Positions 34,840 to 42,259 of a stretch of DNA of 64,000 bases are shown here, one piece after another (position 1 is the first letter of the stretch; the number at the start of each line of letters is the position of its first letter). This DNA is from Wenjunlia tyrosinilytica (lineage in GTDB: Bacteria > Actinomycetota > Actinomycetes > Streptomycetales > Streptomycetaceae): positions 1 through 64,000 of the forward strand of contig NZ_BMMS01000013.1 in assembly GCF_014646055.1 (NCBI RefSeq), read 5' to 3'. The notes beneath the pieces are model-generated. The model had not been told where the DNA came from. It worked only from the letters and a program-made list of their open reading frames with translations, and did no database searches. The position numbers and the translations under genes are program-made.

Positions 34840-36423
34840 ATGAGCCCCAAGCGCCCCGAACGCCGCCCCCGAGTCGCCGTAGCCTTCGCGGTGGTCGCCC
34901 TGGTGATCTCCGGCTGCTCGTCCGGCGTCACCTCCGGTTCCTCCACCAGCGACGCTCCCTCCGGCTCGCCGAACCCCAAGGTCACCTCGCTCCTCAGCCC
35001 GGCCCCCGGCCAGACCCCCGGCGCCCTGCGCCCCTACTACGACCAGAAGCTGGAGTGGCGCGAGTGCGGCGTCCCCGACTTCGAGTGCGCGACCATGAAG
35101 GTCCCCCTGGACTACGCGAAGCCGAACCCCGCCGACGACGTCAAGATCGCCGTATCACGGAAGAAGGCCGAGGGGACCGACCGCATCGGCTCGCTCCTGG
35201 TGAATCCGGGCGGGCCCGGCGGCTCGGCCATCGACTACCTCCAGCAGGCGGCGGCCCTCGGCTACCCGCAGGTCGTCCGCGACCGGTTCGACATGGTCGC
35301 CTTCGATCCGCGGGGCGTCGGCCGCAGCAAGCCGGTGGAGTGCCTGTCGGACCAGGAGATGGACGAGTTCACCAGGACCGACACCACCCCGGACAGCAAG
35401 AGCGAGGCCAACCGGGTCGTAGCGGAGGACAAGAAGTTCGCCCAGGGCTGCGAAAAGCGCACCGGCAAGCTCCTGCCGCACGTGAGCACCGTCGAGGCGG
35501 CCCGCGACATGGACGTGCTGCGGGCGGCGCTCGGTGACGACAAGCTCTCGTACGTAGGCCTGTCCTACGGCACATTCCTCGGCGCGACGTACGCGGGCCT
35601 GTTCCCGAGCCGCGTCGGCCGGCTCGTCCTCGACGGGGCGATGGACCCCACCGTGGACGCCCGCGAGGCGGCCCGAGCCCAGGCGGGGGGCTTCGAGACC
35701 GCGTTCAACTCCTTCGCCAAGGACTGCACCAAGCGGCCCGGCTGCCCCCTCGGCGACTCCGTCCAGCAGGCCGGCACCGAGCTCGACACCTTCTTCAAGC
35801 AGCTCGACGCCAAGCCGCTGAAGACCCAGGACGACGCCCGCACCCTCAATGAGCCGCTGGCCACCACCGGCGTGATGTCCGCCATGTACGACGAGAGCTT
35901 CTGGCCCGTCCTGCGCCAGGCCCTCACCGCGGCCGAGCACGGCGACGGCACCGACCTGCTGCGCCTGTCCGACCTCTACTACGAGCGCGAGGGCGGCAAG
36001 TACAGCAACCTCATGTACGCCAACGCCGCCGTGAACTGCCTCGACCTGCCCCCGGCCGCCCGCGGCCCGGCCGACGTGGACAAGGCCCTCCCGTCGTTCA
36101 AGAAGACCTCCCCGCGCTTCGGCGTCACCATGGCCTGGTCCGCCCTGGGCTGCGCCTACTGGCCGGTCCCGTCGACCGGCAAACCCCACCGCATCGAAGC
36201 CAAGGGCGCCGCCCCCATCCTCGTCGTCGGCACCACCCGCGACCCGGCCACCCCCTACACCTGGGCCCAGTCCCTGGCCACCCAACTCGACTCCGGCGTC
36301 CTGCTGACCTACGAGGGCGACGGTCACACGGCCTACACGCGCGGCAGCAAGTGCGTCGACTCCGCGATCAACACCTACCTGACCGAGGGCAAGCCCCCGG
36401 CGGACGGCAAACACTGCAGCTGA
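34840..36423 (+). CDS. Secreted lipoprotein alpha/beta-hydrolase protease (tripeptidyl aminopeptidase/Slp type)
   Basis: A 527-residue lipoprotein with the lipobox V-I-S-G-C. The hydrolase domain has G-G-P-G-G-S (oxyanion region), D-P-R-G-V-G-R-S, the nucleophile elbow G-L-S-Y-G-T, a charge-relay Asp in T-R-D-P-A-T-P, and His in G-D-G-H-T-A. This is the S33-like tripeptidyl aminopeptidase family (SlpD/SlpE in S. lividans). C-terminal Cys residues match the family's TAP-like domain. GAGGAACC before the ATG at 34840 fixes the start. It is the last gene of the conserved core before the tRNA. Confidence 0.9.
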   Translation: MSPKRPERRPRVAVAFAVVALVISGCSSGVTSGSSTSDAPSGSPNPKVTSLLSPAPGQTPGALRPYYDQKLEWRECGVPDFECATMKVPLDYAKPNPADDVKIAVSRKKAEGTDRIGSLLVNPGGPGGSAIDYLQQAAALGYPQVVRDRFDMVAFDPRGVGRSKPVECLSDQEMDEFTRTDTTPDSKSEANRVVAEDKKFAQGCEKRTGKLLPHVSTVEAARDMDVLRAALGDDKLSYVGLSYGTFLGATYAGLFPSRVGRLVLDGAMDPTVDAREAARAQAGGFETAFNSFAKDCTKRPGCPLGDSVQQAGTELDTFFKQLDAKPLKTQDDARTLNEPLATTGVMSAMYDESFWPVLRQALTAAEHGDGTDLLRLSDLYYEREGGKYSNLMYANAAVNCLDLPPAARGPADVDKALPSFKKTSPRFGVTMAWSALGCAYWPVPSTGKPHRIEAKGAAPILVVGTTRDPATPYTWAQSLATQLDSGVLLTYEGDGHTAYTRGSKCVDSAINTYLTEGKPPADGKHCS

Positions 36424-36463
36424 GCCTCCCCGCCCCCTGGGCAGGGCACCCCGAGAAACTGTG

Positions 36464-36469
36464 TAGACT
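36464..36469 (+). promoter_or_regulatory. Candidate -10 box for tRNA-Thr
   Basis: TAGACT, 57 bp before the mature tRNA 5' end. No convincing -35 box is seen. Confidence 0.3.
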
Positions 36470-36525
36470 TGGCGCCGTTGCCGATGCCACCCTCGTGCTG
36501 CACGAACCGTGCATCGCCGCAGCGT

Positions 36526-36599
36526 GCCGCCTTAGCTCAGTCGGCCAGAGCGACGCACTCGTAATGCGTAGGTCAGGGGTTCGACTCCCCTAGGCGGCT
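36526..36599 (+). tRNA. tRNA-Thr (anticodon CGT)
   Basis: A complete cloverleaf of 74 nt. The acceptor arms GCCGCCT/AGGCGGC pair fully; the D arm has ttagctcag; the anticodon stem ACGCA/TGCGT closes the loop CTCGTAA with anticodon CGT at 36560-36562; the T arm has ggttcgactcc. The discriminator base T is followed by an encoded CCA (36600-36602). Confidence 0.97.
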
Positions 36600-36604
36600 C
36601 CACC

Positions 36605-36640
36605 AAAGGCTCGGGTCAGCTTCTGCTGACCCGAGCCTTT
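36605..36640 (+). terminator. Terminator after tRNA-Thr
   Basis: A perfect 16-bp inverted repeat (aaaggctcgggtcagc and complement) with a TTCT loop and a short T-rich end, three bases after the CCA end. Confidence 0.9.
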
Positions 36641-36704
36641 CGCTTGCGCGCTTGCGCGCGGGGTAGGCGGAGAGCTGTTCACTCACCGCTATGTCGCGGC
36701 TACC

Positions 36705-37031
36705 ATGAGGCAATTCCTGCCGCAGTGGCGGGACGTGGAGCGAAGCCGAGTGGAGGCAGACATGCCCCGTGCCTGGGAGGCCGACCCGTCCGCGTTATTC
36801 GAGCGGCGACTGGGGAGGTCGGCTGCAGAGCTGGGTGTCTCGGACGGCAGAGACGAGTGCCCGGACATCTGGCAACTCGACAACGGCGACATCGCGGTGA
36901 TCGGCACAGACCTCACCGCCGCCTACACCGCCCACCTCCCGGAAGGCGTGTCCCTCGCCCCGGACGAGCGCCTGGTGGTCATCCCCGGCACCATGCTCCG
37001 CGCGGCAAAACCAGACATCCCCGATGCTTGA
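36705..37031 (+). CDS. Hypothetical protein, tRNA-adjacent
   Basis: A 108-residue protein with no recognised domain of known function. It has the segments E-R-S-R-V-E-A-D, C-P-D-I-W-Q-L and G-D-I-A-V-I-G-T-D-L-T, which I remember from small conserved Streptomyces proteins found beside regulators or at mobile loci. Codon use is normal. The ribosome site before the ATG at 36705 is poor. It sits between tRNA-Thr and a truncated TPR gene, so it may be left from an older insertion. Confidence 0.6.
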   Translation: MRQFLPQWRDVERSRVEADMPRAWEADPSALFERRLGRSAAELGVSDGRDECPDIWQLDNGDIAVIGTDLTAAYTAHLPEGVSLAPDERLVVIPGTMLRAAKPDIPDA

Positions 37032-37064
37032 GCTCCGAGCCCCCGCCCTCCCCTCCGAGCGAGC

Positions 37065-37679
37065 ACGCACTACCGCGCCGGCCGTTTGCGGGAGGCTGGG
37101 GTGTTTGCCGAGCAGGCACTGACAGCACATCGATCCCGGAACGATCGGCGCGGTGCGGGCAACGTCCTGCGTCTGCGGGGCGACCTTCAGTGCGAGCTGG
37201 GCGACGTGGAGGAGGCGCTGAGGTCGACCAACGACGCGCTCGAGATCGCCCTCAGCCTTCGTGACCACAGGTTGGAGGGCTTCTGGCTCATCACGCTCGG
37301 CAATGTCCACCAGGCCAGCGGTCACTTCGCTGATGCGCTGACCGCCTATCAACGCTCGGCGAGGCTCCACCGTCGCCTCGGAGACCGCAGCAGGGAAGCA
37401 CTGGCGTGGCACGGCGCGGGTGAGACGTACCGTCGGTTGGACCGACACGCGGAGGCGGCGGACTTCCACCGCCAGGCCGTCGCGGTCCATCACGAACTCG
37501 GCGACGCCTGGCACGAGGCTCTCGCTCTCGAGGGCTTGGGATTGGCACTCCTGATCAAGGACCCGGAGGCGGCACGTCGGCACTTGACCCAGGCCCGGAG
37601 CCTGTTGGCCGGCTACGACGACCCGCGGGCGGTGCAGACCCGCGACCGCGTTGAACGGCGGCTGACGTCGTCGAGTTGA
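37065..37679 (+). pseudogene. C-terminal fragment of a TPR-repeat protein
   Basis: About 205 residues of tetratricopeptide repeats (H-Y-R-A-G-R-L-R-E-A, L-G-D-V-E-E-A-L, Y-Q-R-S-A-R-L-H-R-R-L-G-D, H-A-E-A-A-D-F-H-R-Q-A), the kind that ends NB-ARC/AfsR-type regulators. The reading frame is open back to 37032, but there is no start codon with a ribosome site; only a TTG at 37086, inside the first helix. No N-terminal DNA-binding or ATPase part is present upstream. I read it as the 3' remnant of a larger gene, cut at about 37050-37065. Confidence 0.65.
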
Positions 37680-37980
37680 GCCCGGACCGCTTCGCTCGGA
37701 GGCCGTTCCGACGAGATCGCCGACGGCATTCAGAGCGGCGCCGGTGGCACGCGGGAGGGTAGTCGGTTGTCGCTCTCAGGGGTGTATTTGCGGAGGGCTG
37801 TGGTGGGGCTCGTGGGCCCGTTCCCGCTGGGCTGGGTGGGGGTTATCGGGTCATATGTGCAGGGACAGCGCGTTGCGGGTCAATTGCGAACGTTGGTAGG
37901 CATGGTCGCAACGGGTGGTTCCGCACGCGGCGGTCGCCGAGTGCGAGTTGTCGTGTTTGAGGCGACGGCGGGGTGATTCT
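37680..37980. other. Leader region before the type VII locus, 301 bp
   Basis: No supported CDS; a 69-codon frame at 37767 has no ribosome site or family resemblance. An inverted pair gttgcg...cgcaac spans 37873-37913, with caattgcgaacgttgg inside it. The promoter of the ESX operon should be here. Confidence 0.4.
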
Positions 37981-38313
37981 GTGAAGTTCGACATGGGGAG
38001 CCGGACGCTGTCCGCCCTGGTCGCCGGCACTCAGGGGTCGAGTGGCGAACTGGCCGGGCTGATCCGGCAGTTGGTCGCGGCCGCGCAGCCGCTCGAAGGG
38101 CGTTTCGACGGGGCCGGCAGGGCTGCCTTCGACACGTTCAAAGCGCACTCCGACGAGGTCACGGCGGCGTTGAACGAGTCGTTGAAGGCGATCCTCGGCG
38201 GGCAGTCGGGGATGGATCGCGCCTTCGTCTCCGGCGACCTGGAATCGGCTGACAACGCGCGGCAGGCGATGGCCGCTGCGAACTTCGACGCCGCCCGGTT
38301 CTCCGGGCGTTGA
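37981..38313 (+). CDS. WXG100-like small helical protein, first gene of the type VII locus
   Basis: A 110-residue, almost all-helical protein, the length and heptad pattern of WXG100/ESAT-6-like substrates. The exact W-x-G turn is not present; the turn position reads F-D-G-A-G-R-A-A-F (near 40-48), where other WXG100 members also have substitutions. It is first in a run of three small helical genes before the toxin. It could be a secreted partner or a chaperone for the toxin. The start is a GTG directly after an in-frame TGA. Confidence 0.65.
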   Translation: MKFDMGSRTLSALVAGTQGSSGELAGLIRQLVAAAQPLEGRFDGAGRAAFDTFKAHSDEVTAALNESLKAILGGQSGMDRAFVSGDLESADNARQAMAAANFDAARFSGR

Positions 38314-38329
38314 TGGGGAGGCGGAGACC

Positions 38330-38638
38330 ATGGCAGGTCAGGACCGTCGCAGTTATGACACCGCTGCCTCGAGTGAGGTCCAGGGGAGTCTGCAGAGCGT
38401 TGTCGGGCAGCTCGAGCGAGTGCTCGCCGAGCGGGACCGGGCCGTGAAGGCCGCGATGGCGGACTTCCAGGCCGACGGAGTGTCGGACGAGTACCACGCC
38501 AAGGAACAGCGGTGGAACCGCGCCGCGCACGAGGTGAGGACGATCATCCACCTGGTGCGCTCCACGTTGGAGAAGAACGACGGGACCGCGCAGCACACCC
38601 TTTCCAGAGCCAAGGCCGCCGTGGACGCGATCGGTTGA
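38330..38638 (+). CDS. Small helical ESAT-6-like protein
   Basis: A 102-residue protein that folds as two long amphipathic helices by eye (S-S-E-V-Q-G-S-L-Q-S-V-V and H-E-V-R-T-I-I-H-L-V-R). The turn region contains D-G-V-S-D-E-Y, resembling Streptomyces pore-forming ESAT-6 family proteins. It starts 16 bp after the previous gene, with GGGGAGG upstream. It may form a heterodimer with the neighbouring protein. Confidence 0.6.
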   Translation: MAGQDRRSYDTAASSEVQGSLQSVVGQLERVLAERDRAVKAAMADFQADGVSDEYHAKEQRWNRAAHEVRTIIHLVRSTLEKNDGTAQHTLSRAKAAVDAIG

Positions 38639-38680
38639 CATCGGAAGGTACAACACAGGTGGAAAACGGGGGTTGCTCGC

Positions 38681-39067
38681 GTGCCCAGGTGGGACATCGA
38701 TACGGGTGGCGTTCGGGCGGTGGTCACGCGCACCGGCGCTGTGGCCGAGCATCTGGAGCGGCAGGCCGGGGACTACGGCCAACATCTGGAAAGCGCCGCG
38801 AAGTCGGCCGGGACCTTGAGCCGGGGCGGCGGGGTGTCCGAGGGCGGGCTGGTGGCGGTGGCCTTGGCGGAGTTCGCCGAGGCGACGCGGGGCAGGCTTC
38901 GGTTTGTGGCGACGCGGTCCGGTAGATCGCTCGCGGGTGCGGTCGACGCGACGACCGCGTACGTCAACGGGGATCTGGAGATGGCCGCGAACGCGCAGCG
39001 CGAGGCGCTGACGGCGCCGGTGGTGGACGCGCCGGGCTCCGGCGGGAGCGGCGGGCAGGCGCGGTGA
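38681..39067 (+). CDS. Small helical protein (DUF6507-like), coupled to the toxin gene
   Basis: A 128-residue helical protein starting M-P-R-W-D-I-D-T-G-G-V-R (GTG start). Actinobacterial proteins of this form (annotated DUF6507 or ESX-1-type) are found next to type VII toxins. A Gly-rich turn, G-G-G-V-S-E-G-G, separates two helical halves, and a Gly/Ser tail ends it. Its stop overlaps the toxin GTG (GTGA), so the two are translationally coupled, which suggests a direct partner. Confidence 0.65.
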   Translation: MPRWDIDTGGVRAVVTRTGAVAEHLERQAGDYGQHLESAAKSAGTLSRGGGVSEGGLVAVALAEFAEATRGRLRFVATRSGRSLAGAVDATTAYVNGDLEMAANAQREALTAPVVDAPGSGGSGGQAR

Positions 39068-41280
39068 TCAAGCCGGCGGAGATTCCGCAGTTCACGGGTG
39101 ATCTGGAGCAGTTGGAGAGGGACGTCGGGGATCTGCGGAAGGACGCGTCCGCGATCCGGAGGACGGGTGCGGACGTCCACAGCGGGTTTCAGGGGCTTTC
39201 GGTGTTCTACCACGCTCCGGAGTCGGAGCAGTTGTTCGCGACGACGGCGCCGGTGCGGGACGTGGCGGATGAGTTCGCGGGGGATCTGGAGAAGGTGCAG
39301 GGGGCGCTGTCCGACTACGCGTCGCAGGTGCGGCCGATCGCGGACAGGCTGGAGCGGCTGCGGTTGGAGGCGGCGCAGTTCGTCGAGAGCGTCCGGGATG
39401 ACGACGACTGGGAGTACGACGGGGACAAGGTCGCCGAGCACAACGATCTGCAGCATGACGTCAACGCCGCTGTGGCGGCCTTTTGGGAGGCCGAGCGTAC
39501 GGCGGCGAACAAGATCACCGCCGTGTTCGGCGGCACTCGGTATGTGGTGGGTGACGGGTCGGGCAGGCCGGAGACGTACGGCTACACAGCCGGTGATCTG
39601 GACCATGCGAAGGTCCCTTGGGGGACGCCGGAGGAGGAGGGGCACCACTTCTACGACGTGGGCCACTGGATCAAGGGCTTTGTCTGGGACGGCTTGATCC
39701 TCGACGGAGTATGGGGGACGGTCAGGGGCCTTGGGGCGGTGCTGGGGTTCTCCGGTTGGGACGACATGCAGGCGGCATGGAACGGCCTGGGCATGCTGGC
39801 CGTTGGCGTGACCCTGTACCGGATGCCTGGTGGGATGGCTGTTCCGGACTCGGCGTTACCGGCGTGGATGCGCGACTGCAGGAAGGTCGCTCGGGATACG
39901 GGCAAGGCGCTGGTGGCGTGGGACGAGTGGGGCAAGAACCCCGCCCGGGCGGCGGGGGCGGTCACGTTCAACGCGCTGACGGCGGCGACCGGGGCGGGGA
40001 GTGCCGGGAAGGCCGGCACGGCGGCGAAGGTCGCCGGTGCGGCGGGCAGGGTCGGCAGGGCCATCGACCCGATGGCGTATGTGGTGAAGGCGGGGGGCAA
40101 GGCCGGGGACAGGATCCCGAGGGTCGGGGAGGTGATGGCAGGGCTGAGGAAGCTGGACTCCGGCACGGTCGCGGAACTGCCGAACGGCGCGGTGAGGCTC
40201 CCCAACGACGCGATCCTGCACGCCGATGGCACGCTGAAGCTGCCTGACGGCAGGCCCAAAGCCCCCCCGATCCCAAGGGAACCGGCGGCCTCGAACCTGC
40301 CCCATGCACACGAGCCCCCGGCGCAGAAAGCCCCAACCGCTGTGCACACGGGTCCCGGTAGTGCGGAGAGGGTGGCCCACGGGGTCGACAATCTCCCCCG
40401 AGCAGGGCATGACGCGCACGGTCCAGGTAGGCATCCAGGGGACGGAGCAACGGGGCACGTAGCTGACTGCCAGCCTCGAAAGAAGCACGAGTTGCCTGGC
40501 ACTCGTGACCACAGTGCCGGGTCGCACGTGGAGGGTCATGGCGCCGTCGGTGACGGGGCCAAAGCCAGCATGCACTCCGTTGACGACTCGTCGGGTGTTT
40601 ACGACGCAGAGCCCAGGCGCCCTGTGCAAGGAGCGCATGATTCAGGATACCGGTTCCCCGACGGACCTAAGCCTCAGGCTTCTGGTGGTATGCGGCCAGA
40701 TCAGGAGGTGCATGTCGCGTCAGAGCTGGATCGCATGAGGTTGTCCGCAACCGACCAGGATCGCCTCCTAGGGCGGTTACGCAGGTCATCCATCGGCGAG
40801 CGGGCTGCAGATCTCATCAGTCGCGGACATCTCTCTGGAGTGCGTAACTACGATGAAGTTCTGAAGATGTTCAAGCAGAAAGGGATAGATCCTGCGGCGA
40901 CTATGGCTCTGGAGCATGCCACCGAGCTTCAGGCGCGTGGCTTTCACGATTTGGCGTTCGAAATCAAGAACGAGACTGGCCTGGACTTGGATGTTGCCAC
41001 GCTCAAGCCTGATGGTACGCCAGACTTTGGCTACCAACTCAAGGATGTCAGCAATCTGGAAGGGATCAAATCCGCAGCGAAGAAGGCAGCCAAGCAGCTA
41101 GCTGGACACGGTGTCGCTCACAAAGTTGCCGTCCTGGACGTCCGTCAGTCGATGGATGGATTCGTCGACGAGTACCTGAAGGACGTGGAGTTTTATGCTA
41201 CGAAGTCCAATGCCACATTCCATCTGCGTTTCAGCGATGGCGCCATCATCATCCCCGAACGCGGGCAGATCTTCCCGTAA
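39064..41280 (+). CDS. Type VII-linked polymorphic toxin with candidate nuclease C terminus
   Basis: A 738-residue protein. Residues 1-150 are helical and WXG/LXG-like; 210-260 is a conserved hydrophobic region (G-F-V-W-D-G-L-I-L-D-G-V-W); 270-370 is an Ala/Gly-rich pretoxin; 385-540 is a His/Pro-rich linker. The last about 180 residues differ in base composition (clearly lower G+C). There, E633, then D654 and Q658-x-K660 in P-D-F-G-Y-Q-L-K, fit the core of a restriction-endonuclease-like (PD-(D/E/Q)xK) fold, so a DNase or tRNase is my best guess. One TTA codon lies at 40777. The probable immunity gene follows after 8 bp. Confidence 0.75.
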   Translation: MIKPAEIPQFTGDLEQLERDVGDLRKDASAIRRTGADVHSGFQGLSVFYHAPESEQLFATTAPVRDVADEFAGDLEKVQGALSDYASQVRPIADRLERLRLEAAQFVESVRDDDDWEYDGDKVAEHNDLQHDVNAAVAAFWEAERTAANKITAVFGGTRYVVGDGSGRPETYGYTAGDLDHAKVPWGTPEEEGHHFYDVGHWIKGFVWDGLILDGVWGTVRGLGAVLGFSGWDDMQAAWNGLGMLAVGVTLYRMPGGMAVPDSALPAWMRDCRKVARDTGKALVAWDEWGKNPARAAGAVTFNALTAATGAGSAGKAGTAAKVAGAAGRVGRAIDPMAYVVKAGGKAGDRIPRVGEVMAGLRKLDSGTVAELPNGAVRLPNDAILHADGTLKLPDGRPKAPPIPREPAASNLPHAHEPPAQKAPTAVHTGPGSAERVAHGVDNLPRAGHDAHGPGRHPGDGATGHVADCQPRKKHELPGTRDHSAGSHVEGHGAVGDGAKASMHSVDDSSGVYDAEPRRPVQGAHDSGYRFPDGPKPQASGGMRPDQEVHVASELDRMRLSATDQDRLLGRLRRSSIGERAADLISRGHLSGVRNYDEVLKMFKQKGIDPAATMALEHATELQARGFHDLAFEIKNETGLDLDVATLKPDGTPDFGYQLKDVSNLEGIKSAAKKAAKQLAGHGVAHKVAVLDVRQSMDGFVDEYLKDVEFYATKSNATFHLRFSDGAIIIPERGQIFP
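40777..40779 (+). promoter_or_regulatory. TTA (bldA) codon in the toxin gene
   Basis: In-frame codon 572 (Leu, in G-R-L-R-R-S) is TTA, decoded in Streptomyces by the bldA tRNA. It lies in the low-G+C C-terminal module, upstream of the proposed catalytic residues, so complete toxin would depend on bldA. Confidence 0.85.
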
Positions 41281-41288
41281 GGATTTCT

Positions 41289-41933
41289 ATGTCTACTCTG
41301 ATGCGTGCCCCACGGGAGTGCGGCTCCTGGTCATGGGATCTTGACGGCATTGCCTCTCCTGGTCTCGCATCCGCGCTGGCTGTCGCAGCGCGGATGGCGG
41401 AGGTGCTGGCTAAGCACTCGCTGCTTGTTCCCTCGACAATTGAGTATGGCTGGTACATTCCTGGAGGCGGGGGTATCGGGATCACGACGACCCTATGTCT
41501 GAGCACGCAACTTGGTGACCCTGAACTGGTGGATGGTGTGCTGCAGAGTCGACCGGTAGGTTTCCAAACCGCCGAGGTAGATGACATCCGCGTGTTGGGT
41601 TCAGGGCTGTGGGTAGACGCCGATGGCCAGCAGCACCGTGAATCTGGGCTCCTGGAGTTGGAGGTGTCCCCGGTGCCCATCGGCCTCACCGCAGAAGTCG
41701 CTGTCTTCCATGACATCTGGACTTGGTATGACTTTTCCGGGCGTCCTCACCCAGAGGTTCAGAGGAGAAACGCGCCCCGCCTCGCAGCAGCTCTTCGGGC
41801 GCTTGATTCTCTGCTTGGAACGAAGGCGGAGCCTGGCGAGCCAACGTATTTCGGAGCTGCAGAGGGGTACGGAGTGCAAGCGGCCGAACCGTCAGCCGAT
41901 GGAAGCGGCCCAGACTTGACGGATCGGCTCTGA
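41289..41933 (+). CDS. Probable immunity protein for the upstream toxin
   Basis: A 214-residue acidic, soluble protein without a signal peptide. It contains W-Y-I-P-G-G-G-G-I-G-I and F-H-D-I-W-T-W-Y-D-F; no family recognised. It starts 8 bp after the toxin stop, with AGGAT before the ATG, and shares the toxin module's lower G+C, so both probably moved as one unit. The role is inferred from position. A hairpin follows. Confidence 0.65.
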   Translation: MSTLMRAPRECGSWSWDLDGIASPGLASALAVAARMAEVLAKHSLLVPSTIEYGWYIPGGGGIGITTTLCLSTQLGDPELVDGVLQSRPVGFQTAEVDDIRVLGSGLWVDADGQQHRESGLLELEVSPVPIGLTAEVAVFHDIWTWYDFSGRPHPEVQRRNAPRLAAALRALDSLLGTKAEPGEPTYFGAAEGYGVQAAEPSADGSGPDLTDRL

Positions 41934-41943
41934 TAGATCCTTT

Positions 41944-41964
41944 GCGGTACGTGTACCGCTTTCC
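41944..41964 (+). terminator. Hairpin with T-run after the immunity gene
   Basis: gcggtac-gt-gtaccgc followed by tttcc, 10 bp after the stop. It would end the toxin-immunity transcript before the secretion genes. Confidence 0.6.
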
Positions 41965-42034
41965 TAGATGGAGCCCGGGCAGGGCGTGCGCAATCAGCGT
42001 ATTCGTCGCGGCCAACTTGAGAAAAATGCGAGGC

Positions 42035-42259
42035 ATGATGTGGGATTACGACAGTCAGTTGCTGGAGTCTGTGGCCGTGCGGCGGGGGCGGATGCGGTCT
42101 GCTTTGGGTGTCGGGCGCAGGGGTGGGGAGGAGAGGTTGGGAAAGGTGTTCGCAGGGGTTGCCGTGGCGGCCGTGTTGTGTGCGGGGTGTGTTGGGTGGT
42201 CGTTTGTCTCGGGTGAGATGGGCCGCCCGGGCCCGCATCAGTCCTCTCCGCACCGGTGA
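42035..42259 (+). CDS. Small single-helix membrane protein before eccD
   Basis: A 74-residue protein with a basic N-terminal half (A-V-R-R-G-R-M-R-S-A-L-G), one membrane helix (V-F-A-G-V-A-V-A-A-V-L-C-A-G-C-V-G-W) and a short outside tail. No family recognised. GAGG lies 4 nt before the ATG at 42035; ATGs at 42026 and 42038 are alternatives. Its stop overlaps the eccD GTG, so it is probably part of the secretion membrane unit. Confidence 0.6.
   Translation: MMWDYDSQLLESVAVRRGRMRSALGVGRRGGEERLGKVFAGVAVAAVLCAGCVGWSFVSGEMGRPGPHQSSPHR

Noticed and set aside
37065..37679. Intact TPR protein starting at TTG 37086
   Set aside because: The TTG lies inside the first TPR helix without a ribosome site, and the frame continues upstream; a fragment is more likely.
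37767..37976. Possible 69-residue CDS before the type VII locus
   Set aside because: No ribosome site, no family and unusual composition; more likely promoter sequence.
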